64,000 nt of DNA from JBIOXB01 sp050732395 (GCA_050732395.1 JBOHQX010000048.1:15336-79335); one strand, 5' to 3'; positions 26,282-36,117 are shown, numbered from the stretch's first letter. Made by a program: numbers and translations. The notes: generated by a model from the letters alone, not told the origin.

Positions 26282-27270
26282 AACTGATCATTCAAATTCC
26301 CTGCCTGAACGAAGAGCAAACCCTGCCGCGCACGTTGTGCGATTTGCCCGAGCGCATCGACGGTATCGATGAAATCGAAGTGCTGGTGATCGACGACGGC
26401 AGCACCGACCGGACCGCGGAGATAGCGCGCGCCCATGGCGTGCATCACCTGGTGCGCTTCACCAACAACAAAGGCCTGGCGGAAGCGTTCATGGCCGGAT
26501 TGGACGCCAGCTTGAAACTCGGCGCGGATCTAGTCGTCAACACCGACGCCGATAATCAATATCGCGGCAGCGACATCGAAAAGCTGATTCGACCGATTCT
26601 CGAGCGCAAGGCGGATATGGTGATCGGCGACCGGCAAATCGAAACCATCGCGCATTTTTCGCCGCTCAAAAAACAACTGCAAAAAGTCGGCAGTTGGGTG
26701 GTGCGCCACGTCTCGGAAACCAACGTGCCTGACGCCACCAGCGGATTTCGCGCTTACAGCCGCGAGGCGGCCCTGCGTATGAACGTGATCTCGCGCTTCA
26801 CCTATACGCTCGAGACCATCATTCAGGCCGGGAAGAAGAATATCGCGCTCAGCCACGTGCAGGTACAGACCAATGGCAAGCTGCGCGAATCACGTTTGTT
26901 TGCCACCATTCCGTCTTATCTCAAACGCAGCATCGAGACTATCTTTCGCATCTACGCAATGTACGAGCCGATGAAGACGTTTGCGTGGATCGGCGTTTTC
27001 ATCTTCACGCCCGGCGCTCTGCTCGCCGCGCGGTTTCTGTACTACTATTTCACCGGTGATGGCACCGGCCACATCCAATCATTGATTCTCGCCTCGGTGT
27101 TGATGATCGTTGGTTTTCAAATCGCGATGATCGGATTGGTAGCGGATCTCATCGGTGGCAATCGCCGGCTCCTGGAGGATGCATTATATCGCATCAAAAA
27201 GATCGAGCTGCAATCGATGCACCAGGAATCCAATGGATGCCTTGCGCCGGAGCCGGTTGAAGACAGATGA
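26278..27270 (+). CDS. Glycosyltransferase family 2 with C-terminal membrane helices
   Basis: The 330-residue protein has IIQIPCLNEEQTLPRT, VLVIDDGSTDRTAE, the DxD-bearing VVNTDADNQYRGSD, MVIGDRQIET and DATSGFRAYSREAA. Two hydrophobic helices (IGVFIFTPGALLAARF, LASVLMIVGFQIAMIGLV) follow. It resembles polyprenol-phosphate sugar transferases of the GtrB/DPM group. The GTG start overlaps the previous stop by four bases, and its own stop overlaps the next ATG, so this gene is coupled on both sides. The sugar is unknown. Confidence 0.87.
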   Translation: MKLIIQIPCLNEEQTLPRTLCDLPERIDGIDEIEVLVIDDGSTDRTAEIARAHGVHHLVRFTNNKGLAEAFMAGLDASLKLGADLVVNTDADNQYRGSDIEKLIRPILERKADMVIGDRQIETIAHFSPLKKQLQKVGSWVVRHVSETNVPDATSGFRAYSREAALRMNVISRFTYTLETIIQAGKKNIALSHVQVQTNGKLRESRLFATIPSYLKRSIETIFRIYAMYEPMKTFAWIGVFIFTPGALLAARFLYYYFTGDGTGHIQSLILASVLMIVGFQIAMIGLVADLIGGNRRLLEDALYRIKKIELQSMHQESNGCLAPEPVEDR

Positions 27271-28400
27271 AAATTGCTTTGATCGGCCCGTCGTATCCTT
27301 TTAAAGGCGGCATCGCGCATTACACCACGCTGTTGTACCGCCACTTAAAAACGCGCCACCAGGTCACATTTTTCACTTTCAAACGCCAGTATCCGGAATT
27401 TCTGTATCCCGGCAAAGGCGACAAGGACGTGAGCCAGTCGGCGCTGCGCGAAGACGGCGCCGAGCAATTCCTGGATTCGCTCAATCCCTTCACCTGGTTT
27501 CGGGCCTGGCGGCGCTTGCGACGCCTGCAACCCGATCTCGTGATCCTGCCCTGGTGGGTCTATTTTTGGACCCCGCATTTTTATTACCTCGCACAGCGCG
27601 TCAAGCGCAAGCTCGGCAGCCGGCTGCTGTTCATTTGCCATAACGTTGTCGAGCACGAATCCAACCGTATCGCAAAATTCTGCACCTCACTGGTTCTCAA
27701 GCGTGGCGATTTGTTTTTGGTGCATTCGAAGGATGACGAAGCGAACCTGAAAAAGATGTTGCCGGCCGCACCCATCACACGCGCTTTTCATCCCAGTTAC
27801 GACGTCTTCCCGCAGAGCGGCGTCACCAAAGCCTCCGCACGCCGGCAGCTCGGCCTGCACGGCAAAACGATTTTGTTCTTCGGCTTCGTGCGGCCTTACA
27901 AAGGGCTGAAGTACCTGCTCGAAGCCATGCCGATGATCTTGCAGGAAGAAAAAGTCAATTTGCTGATTGTAGGGGAATTTTGGGAGGGCAAGGAAGAATG
28001 CCAGCAGCAAATCAAAGCGCTCGGTCTCGAAAAAAACGTCCAGGTGATCGACCGCTACGTGCCGAATGAAAAGGTCGAGGTTTTCTTTGCCGCTTCAGAT
28101 TTGCTAGTGCTGCCCTATGTTTCGGCGACAGGCAGCGGCCTGGTGCAACTGGCGTTCGGCATGGGCACGCCGGTGCTGGTCACGAACGTCGGGGCATTGC
28201 CCGAAGTGGTGCGCGACGAGTACACCGGCTTCATTGTGCCGCCGCAGGATCCCACGGCCATTGCCGCGAGGATTATTCAATACTATCGCATCAACATGGA
28301 AGAAAGTTTCCGAGAGAACATCATGAAAGATCGGTATCGCTTTTCGTGGGGACAGTTGGTGGAGAAGATTGAAGCGCTCTATGCACGTTCCACTCACTGA
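27267..28400 (+). CDS. Glycosyltransferase family 4
   Basis: The 377-residue GT-B protein starts KIALIGPSYPFKGGIAHYTT, a GT4 acceptor-side glycine loop, and has CHNVVEHESNRI. The donor side shows LFFGFVRPYKGLKYLLEA and LLIVGEFWEGKEE, then LPYVSATGSGLVQLAFGMG where the usual E-x7-E is replaced by a Ser/Gln-containing stretch, as in some GT4 members. It overlaps the preceding GT2 by four bases and closes the coupled cassette that begins at 23592. Confidence 0.88.
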   Translation: MKIALIGPSYPFKGGIAHYTTLLYRHLKTRHQVTFFTFKRQYPEFLYPGKGDKDVSQSALREDGAEQFLDSLNPFTWFRAWRRLRRLQPDLVILPWWVYFWTPHFYYLAQRVKRKLGSRLLFICHNVVEHESNRIAKFCTSLVLKRGDLFLVHSKDDEANLKKMLPAAPITRAFHPSYDVFPQSGVTKASARRQLGLHGKTILFFGFVRPYKGLKYLLEAMPMILQEEKVNLLIVGEFWEGKEECQQQIKALGLEKNVQVIDRYVPNEKVEVFFAASDLLVLPYVSATGSGLVQLAFGMGTPVLVTNVGALPEVVRDEYTGFIVPPQDPTAIAARIIQYYRINMEESFRENIMKDRYRFSWGQLVEKIEALYARSTH

Positions 28401-28577
28401 GGACAACGAACAGAGTCGCGATCAACCGTCATTCCGTGAGAATCTTTCCCCGCACTTGATACCATGCGATTGACCATGAAGGCAGCGTAATCACTCGTTC
28501 TTAAACTCTGCTTGGGAATGCTGATAAGACGCTTACCGCATGACAGGATATAGTCACATGAAAAGAAACCTCGAGCC

Positions 28578-30269
28578 TTGAGCAAGCACCTCGAAAAAAA
28601 ACAGGGCCTCTGGACAGCCATCGCCCTGGCGCTGATCTTGGCAGCCGCGACTTATCTGCGCCTGGCCCAGCTCGGCACCCCCAGCTTTTGGGTCGATGAG
28701 CTGAACTTTGTGTATGCCGGGATATCCTTACTCGCGGGTGAAGAGCCGCGCTTCCCGTCGGGGAATTTGAACCAACGCGCGATGCTGTATGCACATAGTG
28801 TCGCCTGGTCCATACGCGCTTTCGGCACGAATGAATTCGCAGCGCGTTTCCCCAGCGCCGTATTTGGTATTCTTGCGATCGGTGTGACTTACGTCATTGC
28901 CAGAAATCTTTTTGGCCGTTTGGCCGGAATGCTCTCCGCGCTTCTATTGACGTTTTCACATCTGGCGATCGGCTGGTCGCGACTGTCGCGCATGTACACG
29001 CTGTTTCAGCTTCTGTTCATCATTGGCGTATATGCATTCTACAAAGGCTTTGAAGGCAAAGTTACGCCCTGCGAGAATCGTGCAGGCAGTCTCTGGCAAA
29101 GAGGAAAAAGCTATCTCGCGCAACAAGGCATACGCTGGCCATGGCTGGTCGTGAGTGGTATCGTGCTGTTCATTTCAATGCAGGTGCATGAGCTCACCGG
29201 TATTTTTGCCGCGAGCCTGCTGGCGTTCGTGGCGGGAATGTTCGCGCTTCAGCTCTGCACACGTGGCGCGCGTACAGCCGCCACTTCCAAATATGGTTTG
29301 TCTTTGATGCTGGCAGGTTTGATCGCCATTGTTGGTTTGACTTTATTCGACCTGTGGGGATTTGTGCAGCGCGCTCTGAATTTTCATCCCACGTGGGCGC
29401 GGTATGCCTACGTGCAAGATACGCATTATTACTATTACTTCCTCACGGAGAGCAGCCAGTTTCCGCTCGCAGCTTTCTTTTTGATCGGCTGTATTCAAAT
29501 GATCACGCGTGCGCATCGGCACGCCTTCTTTGTGGGTTGTAACTTTATTGTACCGGTTTTGTTGCATTCTTTTGTGTTTTCGTACAAAGTTCCAAACTAC
29601 ATTTTTCAGATTTATCCTTTTTTCATCCTGCTGGCGGCATATGGCCTGAGCAACATCTATCACGACGAAGCTGAAAAGCTCGCGACGCTTCAGCAAGAGG
29701 CAAGAGTCGTTTGGGCCGGGCGCATCAAGAAAATTGTTTTATGGGCGGCAGTTTTCGGCTGGCTGCCATTGACGCTGTGGTTTCGCTATTCGTTGAAACT
29801 GCCCTTTATGGGCTCGGCCGGATTTGACGGCGCGGTCCAACACGAGGATTGGCGCGGCGCGGCCGCATACGTTCAAGGAGACACAACGCGCGATCAAGCC
29901 CTGGCGTCGACGATTCCGCTCACCTTGCTTTATTATACGGGCAAACCCGCTTACTGCTTGAATCTCGCACACACGGATTCCACGCTGGACTGGCAAGCAG
30001 GCATGAAGGACAATAAGCAGCGGGACTATTATTCCGGCGGCGAAGCGATTTCTGACCTGGCAGAATTGCAACAAATGCTGGCACGCCACCCGGCCGCTTT
30101 GTTTGTGATGGATACGTATCGCCTCGAGCGCGAGCAATATGTTCCGAGGGAAGTTTCGGAATTCATCAAAACAAAACTGCCGCGGGTGTGGGCGGATGAG
30201 AGTAATACGATTCAGATTTTTGCATGGCGAAATTTCTCAAGCGGCTCGGAGCCTCTCGTGGAGTTTTAG
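28578..30269 (+). CDS. GT39-type (GT-C) membrane glycosyltransferase
   Basis: The 563-residue protein has about ten hydrophobic helices and the GT-C signature SFWVDELNF in the first extracytoplasmic loop, where the acidic pair is catalytic in ArnT/PMT enzymes. The family segment FLGRLAGMLSALLLTFSHL-like region follows (NLFGRLAGMLSALLLTF), and a C-terminal soluble part (~400-563) probably faces the periplasm. It would move a sugar from a polyprenyl-phosphate donor to an acceptor outside the inner membrane. The start codon is TTG 28578 with only weak ribosome-binding bases; a 177-base gap precedes it. Confidence 0.82.
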   Translation: MSKHLEKKQGLWTAIALALILAAATYLRLAQLGTPSFWVDELNFVYAGISLLAGEEPRFPSGNLNQRAMLYAHSVAWSIRAFGTNEFAARFPSAVFGILAIGVTYVIARNLFGRLAGMLSALLLTFSHLAIGWSRLSRMYTLFQLLFIIGVYAFYKGFEGKVTPCENRAGSLWQRGKSYLAQQGIRWPWLVVSGIVLFISMQVHELTGIFAASLLAFVAGMFALQLCTRGARTAATSKYGLSLMLAGLIAIVGLTLFDLWGFVQRALNFHPTWARYAYVQDTHYYYYFLTESSQFPLAAFFLIGCIQMITRAHRHAFFVGCNFIVPVLLHSFVFSYKVPNYIFQIYPFFILLAAYGLSNIYHDEAEKLATLQQEARVVWAGRIKKIVLWAAVFGWLPLTLWFRYSLKLPFMGSAGFDGAVQHEDWRGAAAYVQGDTTRDQALASTIPLTLLYYTGKPAYCLNLAHTDSTLDWQAGMKDNKQRDYYSGGEAISDLAELQQMLARHPAALFVMDTYRLEREQYVPREVSEFIKTKLPRVWADESNTIQIFAWRNFSSGSEPLVEF

Positions 30270-30283
30270 CCAACCTCAAAGGC

Positions 30284-30378
30284 TGTCATTCTGAAGGAAT
30301 CTTGGTGGGTTTTATCGAAGTATACATACGACATTCGGCGCCGTGGACAACGCTTACCAGGATTCCTACTGAATGACA
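30284..30378 (+). repeat. Dispersed repeat with terminal inverted repeats, copy A
   Basis: TGTCATTCTGAAGGAATCTTGG begins the element and CCAGGATTCCTACTGAATGACA ends it. The ends are inverted copies over 22 bases with three mismatches, enclosing about 50 bases. No coding capacity. Related copies lie at 38497-38603, 38761-38845, 38891-38975 and 60081-60150. Confidence 0.7.
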
Positions 30379-30432
30379 TGAAAGTTAATCAGTGAAATGC
30401 TTCATTGGCTTCATCTAGGTTAATCAACATAC

Positions 30433-32637
30433 ATGAAAGTCGTCTCCCGCACTCCTCAAAAAGTTTTCCTCACCGGTGGCGCAGGCTTTCTCGGCCGCGC
30501 CCTCGTGGAACGGCTGCTGGCGGAGGGCTATGAGGTCGTCGCTCTGGTCCGTCGCGCCCAGCATCCGGCGCACCTGAAACAACCCGGTGTGCACCTCATC
30601 TCGGGCGACGTGCGCGACGAAGCAAGCCTGGCGGAAGCTTTGGCCGGCGTCGATTATGCCATTCACGCGGCCGCTGCTTTCGGCGGCAGTTGGGAAGATT
30701 TTCACGCCGTAAACGTGCGATCGACTCAAATTCTTTTGGATTTGTCGGTGAAACATCGCCTGCGGTGCTTTGTGTATATCAGCTCCGTCAGTGTGTATGC
30801 GCATCACGGCCACGGCCATGCGCACGTGTTCACGGAAGACGCGCCGTTTGAGCAAGAAGAGCACGCTTCGTTTTATGCAAAGTCCAAAATTGCAGCGGAA
30901 AATGTCGTTTGGGAATGTATCAAAGCGGGGAAAGTGCCGTGCGTCATTTTCCGGCCGGGTGCGATTTATGGGCCGCACGGGCATGTTTTTCCTGCCACCC
31001 TCGGACTGGGCATGGGCGAGGAAAAAATCATTCTCATGGGCGATTCACATTCGACCCTGCCCTTGAGCTACGTCGAAAACGTCGCAGAAGCGGTGGTGCG
31101 CTCGCTGCAATTGGACAGTGCCGCCGGCGAATGCTTTAATTTGACGGAAGACGAAACGCTCTCGCGCCGGAACTATGTGAAGTTGATCGCGCGTGACGTC
31201 AATCCAAGCCTCCGCGTGCTCCATGCGCCCTTGTGGTTCATGGGTTTGATGAAATTCGTGCTCAAGCAAGCATTCGGTTTGATCGGCAAAAAGGCGCCGC
31301 TTAGCGCTTTGAATCTCAAGCTGTATTGCTCTTCAATGAAATATTCCAATGAGAAATTCAAACGCGTGTTTGGTGCAACGCCTTTCGTCGGTTTTCAGGA
31401 AAGTCTCGCGCGCACCATAAAATGGCAAAAGGAAAAACGCACGCCGAAGCGGTCGTATGGCCTTGAGAATGGAAAGGTCGTCATTCCTTCGCAAAGGAAA
31501 CTGCGTGTGGGCGTCATCGGCTGCGGCAATATTTCCGCCGTGCATCTTGGCATTATTAAAGAGAGCCCTCACATTGCTGAAATCGCCATTGCCGATCCCA
31601 AAGAACAGGCACGCCGGAGCATGGCCGCACGTTTCGGTATTACCAGGCACTATGCCGACTACCGCGAGCTGATCCAAAAAGAGAAACCGGAGGCCGTCCA
31701 TATTTTGACGCCGCCGCAATTTCATGCGCCCATTGCAAAATTCTCAGTGCAAAATGGCTGTCACGTGCTGGTTGAAAAGCCGATGGCAGTTGACGCCAAA
31801 GAGGCCCAGGAGATCGCGCAGGCGGCAAAAGAACATGGGGTCAAGTTGTGCGCCGTGCATAATCACCTGTATGATCGCGTGATGCTACAGGCTCGTGAGA
31901 TACTGGCGCGCGGGCTTTTGGGCCGTCTCACCTTTGTAGAAAGCTGGTACGGCACGCAATTCAGCGGCGGCTTGCCTTTTGATCCGAAAAATCATTGGGG
32001 CGTCCATCTGCCCGGCCCGATTTATCAGGATTTCATGCCGCATGCCCTGTACGTCCTGACCGATTTTATGCCAAAACCCCGGGTCAAAGAAGTCCTCACG
32101 AGCTGTTCGGGAAATATTCCCGGGATCGATCACGACGAATTGAAAGTCATTTTGCAAAACGAGCAAACCCTCGGCATGATTCATCTGTCGCTTTCGGTTT
32201 CACCGCGCTATCAGTTTTTGAACGTCTTCGGCACCGCCGGCTCGATGAAGCTCGACTTTCTCAACAAAGTGGTCCTATTGGATAAGGAAATCAACGCCAT
32301 GCCGCGCATGCTCAATCGCAGCTTGCTCGCGCTGCAACATGGCAGAATTCTTCGCCGCGCCGGCTGGCGCAATAGCTTGAAAATGTTCAAAAGCGAAAAG
32401 TTCTTGTTCGAAGGCACGGAGCGGCTCATCGGCCTGTTCTATCGCAGCGTGTTATTGAACGAACCCGAGCCGGTGACTGCCAGCGAAGGCCTGGAAACGA
32501 TGCAGATCATGGATCAAATCTGGGCGAAAATGAAAGCACCGACACATTCTATTCAGGGTGACATCTTGGGGTGTTCGCGCAGTTTCTCAGATTCGCAAAG
32601 AAGCACACTTCCAAATCTCAACGTTACAGTGGATTGA
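30433..32637 (+). CDS. Fusion of an SDR epimerase/reductase and a Gfo/Idh/MocA oxidoreductase
   Basis: The 734-residue protein carries two dinucleotide-dependent enzymes in one chain. Residues 1-~335 form an extended SDR (FLTGGAGFLGRALVERL, ISSVSVYA, FYAKSK as YxxxK). Residues ~356-700 form a Gfo/Idh/MocA oxidoreductase (RVGVIGCGNISAVHLG, LVEKPMAVD with the EKP motif, and HNHLYDRV). The C-terminal ~30 residues look unrelated to either family. The two activities could perform successive oxidation, epimerisation or reduction steps on one nucleotide sugar without releasing it. No clear ribosome-binding site precedes ATG 30433. I see no frameshift at the join. Confidence 0.87.
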   Translation: MKVVSRTPQKVFLTGGAGFLGRALVERLLAEGYEVVALVRRAQHPAHLKQPGVHLISGDVRDEASLAEALAGVDYAIHAAAAFGGSWEDFHAVNVRSTQILLDLSVKHRLRCFVYISSVSVYAHHGHGHAHVFTEDAPFEQEEHASFYAKSKIAAENVVWECIKAGKVPCVIFRPGAIYGPHGHVFPATLGLGMGEEKIILMGDSHSTLPLSYVENVAEAVVRSLQLDSAAGECFNLTEDETLSRRNYVKLIARDVNPSLRVLHAPLWFMGLMKFVLKQAFGLIGKKAPLSALNLKLYCSSMKYSNEKFKRVFGATPFVGFQESLARTIKWQKEKRTPKRSYGLENGKVVIPSQRKLRVGVIGCGNISAVHLGIIKESPHIAEIAIADPKEQARRSMAARFGITRHYADYRELIQKEKPEAVHILTPPQFHAPIAKFSVQNGCHVLVEKPMAVDAKEAQEIAQAAKEHGVKLCAVHNHLYDRVMLQAREILARGLLGRLTFVESWYGTQFSGGLPFDPKNHWGVHLPGPIYQDFMPHALYVLTDFMPKPRVKEVLTSCSGNIPGIDHDELKVILQNEQTLGMIHLSLSVSPRYQFLNVFGTAGSMKLDFLNKVVLLDKEINAMPRMLNRSLLALQHGRILRRAGWRNSLKMFKSEKFLFEGTERLIGLFYRSVLLNEPEPVTASEGLETMQIMDQIWAKMKAPTHSIQGDILGCSRSFSDSQRSTLPNLNVTVD

Positions 32638-32701
32638 TTCTTAAAGAACTTTGCGCATTCATGGCGTCTCTGCGCCTTTGCGTGCACTCTTTCCATACAA
32701 T

Positions 32702-34117
32702 ATGAAACTTGGTCGTGCAACAATTTTGTTGATGCTCAGCCAGGTCGTATTTCTGGCCTCCGGCCTGGCCGTGAACTTCGGCCTGGCGCGATTGTTGGGG
32801 GTCGTGGATTACGGCAATTTCGGGCTGGTGATCTCGCTTTTGGTCGTCGTTGAGCTGTTCGTCATCACCGGTTTTCCGGAAGTGATTCAGAAATTTGGCG
32901 GCGAATGGCCCGAAGCCATGCGTGTGCTCGTGCGCCAAACCTTACGCTGGCAAATTCTCTACGCCCTCGTTGTTTTTGGATTGTTTGAGCTGGCCGCCCC
33001 GGTTACGGCGAGGTTTTTTGAGGACGAAGCTTTGATTCCGCTGCTGCGCCTCGCCGGCGTCGATATTATCATCTACGGGCTGTACAAGTATTTTCTCTCC
33101 GTGCAAAACGGCTTGCACCGCTTTCAACAATATACGCTCCTGGGCATAGCCTACTCCCTGGCGCGCTTGCTGGCGATTCTCGGTTTGGTCCTGCTGGGCT
33201 TTTCGATACAAGGTGCATTACTTGGAAACATCCTGGCTTCCGCCGCCGCGTTGGCGCTGGCTCTGTTTTTCTATCGGACGCCCCGGCACGAAGGCGAGCG
33301 GCAACCCGTGACTTATGGTATTTGGGTCGTGCAAAACGTGATTTATTTCGTCGGCTTGAATGCGTTTTTCTCGATCGATTTGTGGTTCGTCAAATTGTTC
33401 CTCTCGAAGAGCGAGGTCGGACTTTACGTTGCGGCTTCGGTGTTGGCAAAGCTCTCCTATTTCTTGTCGATTGCGCTGTCGGCCGTGCTCTTGCCCTCGC
33501 TGGCGCGGGCCTTTTCGCACAATGAAATCCAACGCGTACGCGAATTGACCCAGGATACGCTGCGCTACCTGCTCATTTTTCTCATGCTACTGAATGTGCT
33601 GGTGTTCCTGCACGCCCAGGAAATTGTCGCGCTGTTTTTCGGAGAAGAGTTCATTCTGGTGGCGCCGATTTTGCGCTGGCTCATGCTCGGCCTGTCACTG
33701 GTGACGCTCATGGCCGTTATCAACACGATCATGATCGCGCGCAATATGATGCGCGCGTGCTTTGTGATGGTGTGCGCACTGATCGCGTTTGACCTCGCTC
33801 TGAATTTGTATCTCGTACCGCGCATGCACATGCAGGGAGCTGCGCTTGCGACTTTGCTGGTGGGCCTGGCTGGAACAATTGTTTCAGCTTTGTACATTTT
33901 TCGTGACATCAAGCCACTGCTGCTCTCGCTTTCGATTCCGCGCATGCTTGGAATTTCCGCGTTCGTCGCTATAATCGCTAAATTTATAGGAGCTTTTCCC
34001 GTGGATTTCATGGTGAAGGCGTTACTGGCAGCAGGGGCATACTTTGTGCTTCTATGGGTGAGCAAGGAGATTACTATGGTGGACTTGCGTCGACTACGCG
34101 AATCCATTGGAATTTGA
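32702..34117 (+). CDS. Polysaccharide flippase (Wzx/MATE-like), first copy
   Basis: The 471-residue protein has about twelve hydrophobic helices. It begins LGRATILLMLSQVVFLASGL and has the Polysacc_synt signatures FGLARLLGVVDYGNFGL, SIDLWFVKLFLSKSEVGLY and VLLPSLARAF. It would flip lipid-linked repeat units across the inner membrane. ATG 32702 is preferred to TTG 32651, because the extra segment derives from a TTTGCG-type repeat. A second flippase gene lies at 46239-47657. Confidence 0.9.
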   Translation: MKLGRATILLMLSQVVFLASGLAVNFGLARLLGVVDYGNFGLVISLLVVVELFVITGFPEVIQKFGGEWPEAMRVLVRQTLRWQILYALVVFGLFELAAPVTARFFEDEALIPLLRLAGVDIIIYGLYKYFLSVQNGLHRFQQYTLLGIAYSLARLLAILGLVLLGFSIQGALLGNILASAAALALALFFYRTPRHEGERQPVTYGIWVVQNVIYFVGLNAFFSIDLWFVKLFLSKSEVGLYVAASVLAKLSYFLSIALSAVLLPSLARAFSHNEIQRVRELTQDTLRYLLIFLMLLNVLVFLHAQEIVALFFGEEFILVAPILRWLMLGLSLVTLMAVINTIMIARNMMRACFVMVCALIAFDLALNLYLVPRMHMQGAALATLLVGLAGTIVSALYIFRDIKPLLLSLSIPRMLGISAFVAIIAKFIGAFPVDFMVKALLAAGAYFVLLWVSKEITMVDLRRLRESIGI

Positions 34118-34129
34118 ATCGACCCGATC

Positions 34130-35308
34130 ATGAAAATAGCCATTATGGGAATTCGCGGCATTCCCGCGAATTACGGCGGTTTTGAAACATTTGCAGAAGA
34201 ATTGGCACCTCGCCTGGTTGAACGCGGCCACGAGGTCACGGTGTACGGGCGCAGCAACAACGTCAAGCACCAGGGGGAATACTATCGCGGCGTGCGGCTG
34301 GTGATCTTGCCCACGATTGCGCACAAATACTTTGACACGGTGGCGCACACGTTTTTCTGCGTGTTGCACGCTTTGAAGGAGCGTTACGACGCTATTTTGA
34401 TTTGCAATTGCGCCAACAGTGCCTTCGCCTGGATTCCACGCTTGGGCAGGCAGAAGGTGGCTTTGAATGTCGACGGTTTGGAATGGAAACGCCAGAAGTG
34501 GAACCAGCTCGGCAAAATGTATTACAGAATATCCGAGCGCATCGCCACGTTCACGCCGAATGAAGTCGTGACCGACGCGCGTGACATCGAGAAGTACTAT
34601 TTGCAAACGTACAACAAACGCTCGACTTTTATTCCTTACGGTGCCCCGGTGCACCGGGTGCACACACGCGAAGTATTGGAGCGTCTGGGAGTATCGCCGC
34701 GGAAATACGTGTTGTACGTAAGCCGCCTGGAACCGGAAAACAACGCGCATTTGGTCGTGCGCGCCTATGAAAAAGTGAAAACCGATATGCCGCTGTTGAT
34801 CGTGGGCGATGCGCCGTACAGCGCGGACTATATTCGCGAGCTCAAGAGCACGAAAGATACACGCGTGATTTTTACGGGTTATATCTTCGGCCAAGGCTAT
34901 CGCGAGCTGCAATCGCACGCGTATTTTTACATACAGGCGACGGAAGTGGGAGGGACGCATCCGGCCTTGATCGAATCCATGGGCCACGGCAATTGCGTGC
35001 TGGCGAACGACGTGCCCGAGCATCGCGAGGTCTTGTCGGATGCCGGCTGGTATTTTACCACGCGCGAGCCGGAGGATCTGAGCAGGAAAATACAGACGTT
35101 GATCGATCAGCCGCAAACGGTCGAACGCTATCGCGCGCTGGCCGTACGGCGCATCGAAGAAAATTACACCTGGGACAAAGTCACGGAGCAATATGAGCGG
35201 CTCTTCTTCCGCATGGTCGACGGCAAATTTACGCATACACCAGGACGTGCTCCCGCGCAGGAAACCTATGAAAAGAAGCAACGGGCTCATCATTATTCCG
35301 GCGTATAA
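34130..35308 (+). CDS. Glycosyltransferase family 4 with DUF1972-type N-terminus
   Basis: The 392-residue protein begins IAIMGIRGIPANYGGFETFA, the hallmark of DUF1972 rhamnosyltransferase-like GT4 proteins. It continues with CNCANSAFAWIPRL and NVDGLEWKRQKW. The donor half has YVSRLEPENNAHLVV and YFYIQATEVGGTHPALIESM, where EVGGTHPALIE contains the E-x7-E pair. It probably transfers a deoxyhexose or hexose to the lipid-linked chain. The gene's 3' end overlaps the next coding start by 41 bases. Confidence 0.9.
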   Translation: MKIAIMGIRGIPANYGGFETFAEELAPRLVERGHEVTVYGRSNNVKHQGEYYRGVRLVILPTIAHKYFDTVAHTFFCVLHALKERYDAILICNCANSAFAWIPRLGRQKVALNVDGLEWKRQKWNQLGKMYYRISERIATFTPNEVVTDARDIEKYYLQTYNKRSTFIPYGAPVHRVHTREVLERLGVSPRKYVLYVSRLEPENNAHLVVRAYEKVKTDMPLLIVGDAPYSADYIRELKSTKDTRVIFTGYIFGQGYRELQSHAYFYIQATEVGGTHPALIESMGHGNCVLANDVPEHREVLSDAGWYFTTREPEDLSRKIQTLIDQPQTVERYRALAVRRIEENYTWDKVTEQYERLFFRMVDGKFTHTPGRAPAQETYEKKQRAHHYSGV

Positions 35309-35999
35309 CGAAGAGGAAAACATCCTCCAGGTTTTGTCGGAGGTGGCGCAGCACAATCCGGGCTTGGATGTACTGGTGATCAACGATCATTCCCGCGACC
35401 GCACCAGCGCGCTCGGGCGCGAGACCGGCGCCGAGGTCATCGACCTGCCGTGCAATCTCGGCTACGGCGGCGCGGTGCAGGCCGGTTTTCGCTACGCCCG
35501 CGAGTTTCAGTATGATTTTTGCATTCAGCTCGACGGCGACGGCCAGCACGACCCTAGCTACATCCCCAAGCTGGTGCAGGAAATCACGCGCACGGAAGCC
35601 GACGTGGTGCTGGGCTCGCGTTTTCTTGGCCAGGCGAAGTATCGCATTCCAGCGATTCGCCGCCTGGGGATGCGTTTCTTTGGCGCGATCGTATCCTTCT
35701 CCACCGGCAAGAAGGTGACCGATCCCACAACGGGTTATCAGGCTTTGAACGCTCGCGCCATTCGCTTTTTTGCGCATGACAATTACCCGGCGGATTATCC
35801 CGACGCCGACACGCTGATTGTCCTGAACTATGCCGGTTTCAACGTGAAGGAAGTGCCGGTGGTAATGCGGCCGCGCGTGGCCGGCACCAGCATGCATGCG
35901 AATTGGAAATCTATTTATTACGTGGTAAAAATGTGCCTGGCAATTTTCGTAGTCTTGCTGCGCGGGCGCAAATACTATGGCGGTGCCAAGCCGGCGTGA
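35268..35999 (+). CDS. Glycosyltransferase family 2 (polyprenyl-phosphate sugar synthase-like)
   Basis: The 243-residue GT-A protein has NGLIIIPAYNEEENI, VLVINDHSRDRT, NLGYGGAVQAGF, the DxD-bearing QLDGDGQHDPSY and DPTTGYQALNARA. It resembles the soluble DPM1-type domain without its own C-terminal membrane helices. The next gene (36118-36561) codes a small DUF2304 membrane protein that commonly accompanies such enzymes and may anchor it. ATG 35268 with AGGAAACC upstream lies directly before the conserved start, so the longer frame from 35193 is rejected. Confidence 0.9.
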   Translation: MKRSNGLIIIPAYNEEENILQVLSEVAQHNPGLDVLVINDHSRDRTSALGRETGAEVIDLPCNLGYGGAVQAGFRYAREFQYDFCIQLDGDGQHDPSYIPKLVQEITRTEADVVLGSRFLGQAKYRIPAIRRLGMRFFGAIVSFSTGKKVTDPTTGYQALNARAIRFFAHDNYPADYPDADTLIVLNYAGFNVKEVPVVMRPRVAGTSMHANWKSIYYVVKMCLAIFVVLLRGRKYYGGAKPA

Positions 36000-36117
36000 A
36001 ATGCCTTCGCGAACGGCAAGGCTTCGCAAAAGATACGAATACTAAAAACGTTACACCTTACACCTTACGCGTTACACGTGTAAAGTGTAACGTGTAACCG
36101 CTTTGGAGATTCCATTC
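36000..36117 (+). repeat. GTTACAC-type repeat with hairpin
   Basis: CGTTACAC-like units at 36049-36098 include CGTTACAC and GTGTAACG arms around a seven-base loop. The same unit type occurs at 4151-4180 and 4343-4361. TGGAGA at 36104-36109 serves the next gene. Confidence 0.65.
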
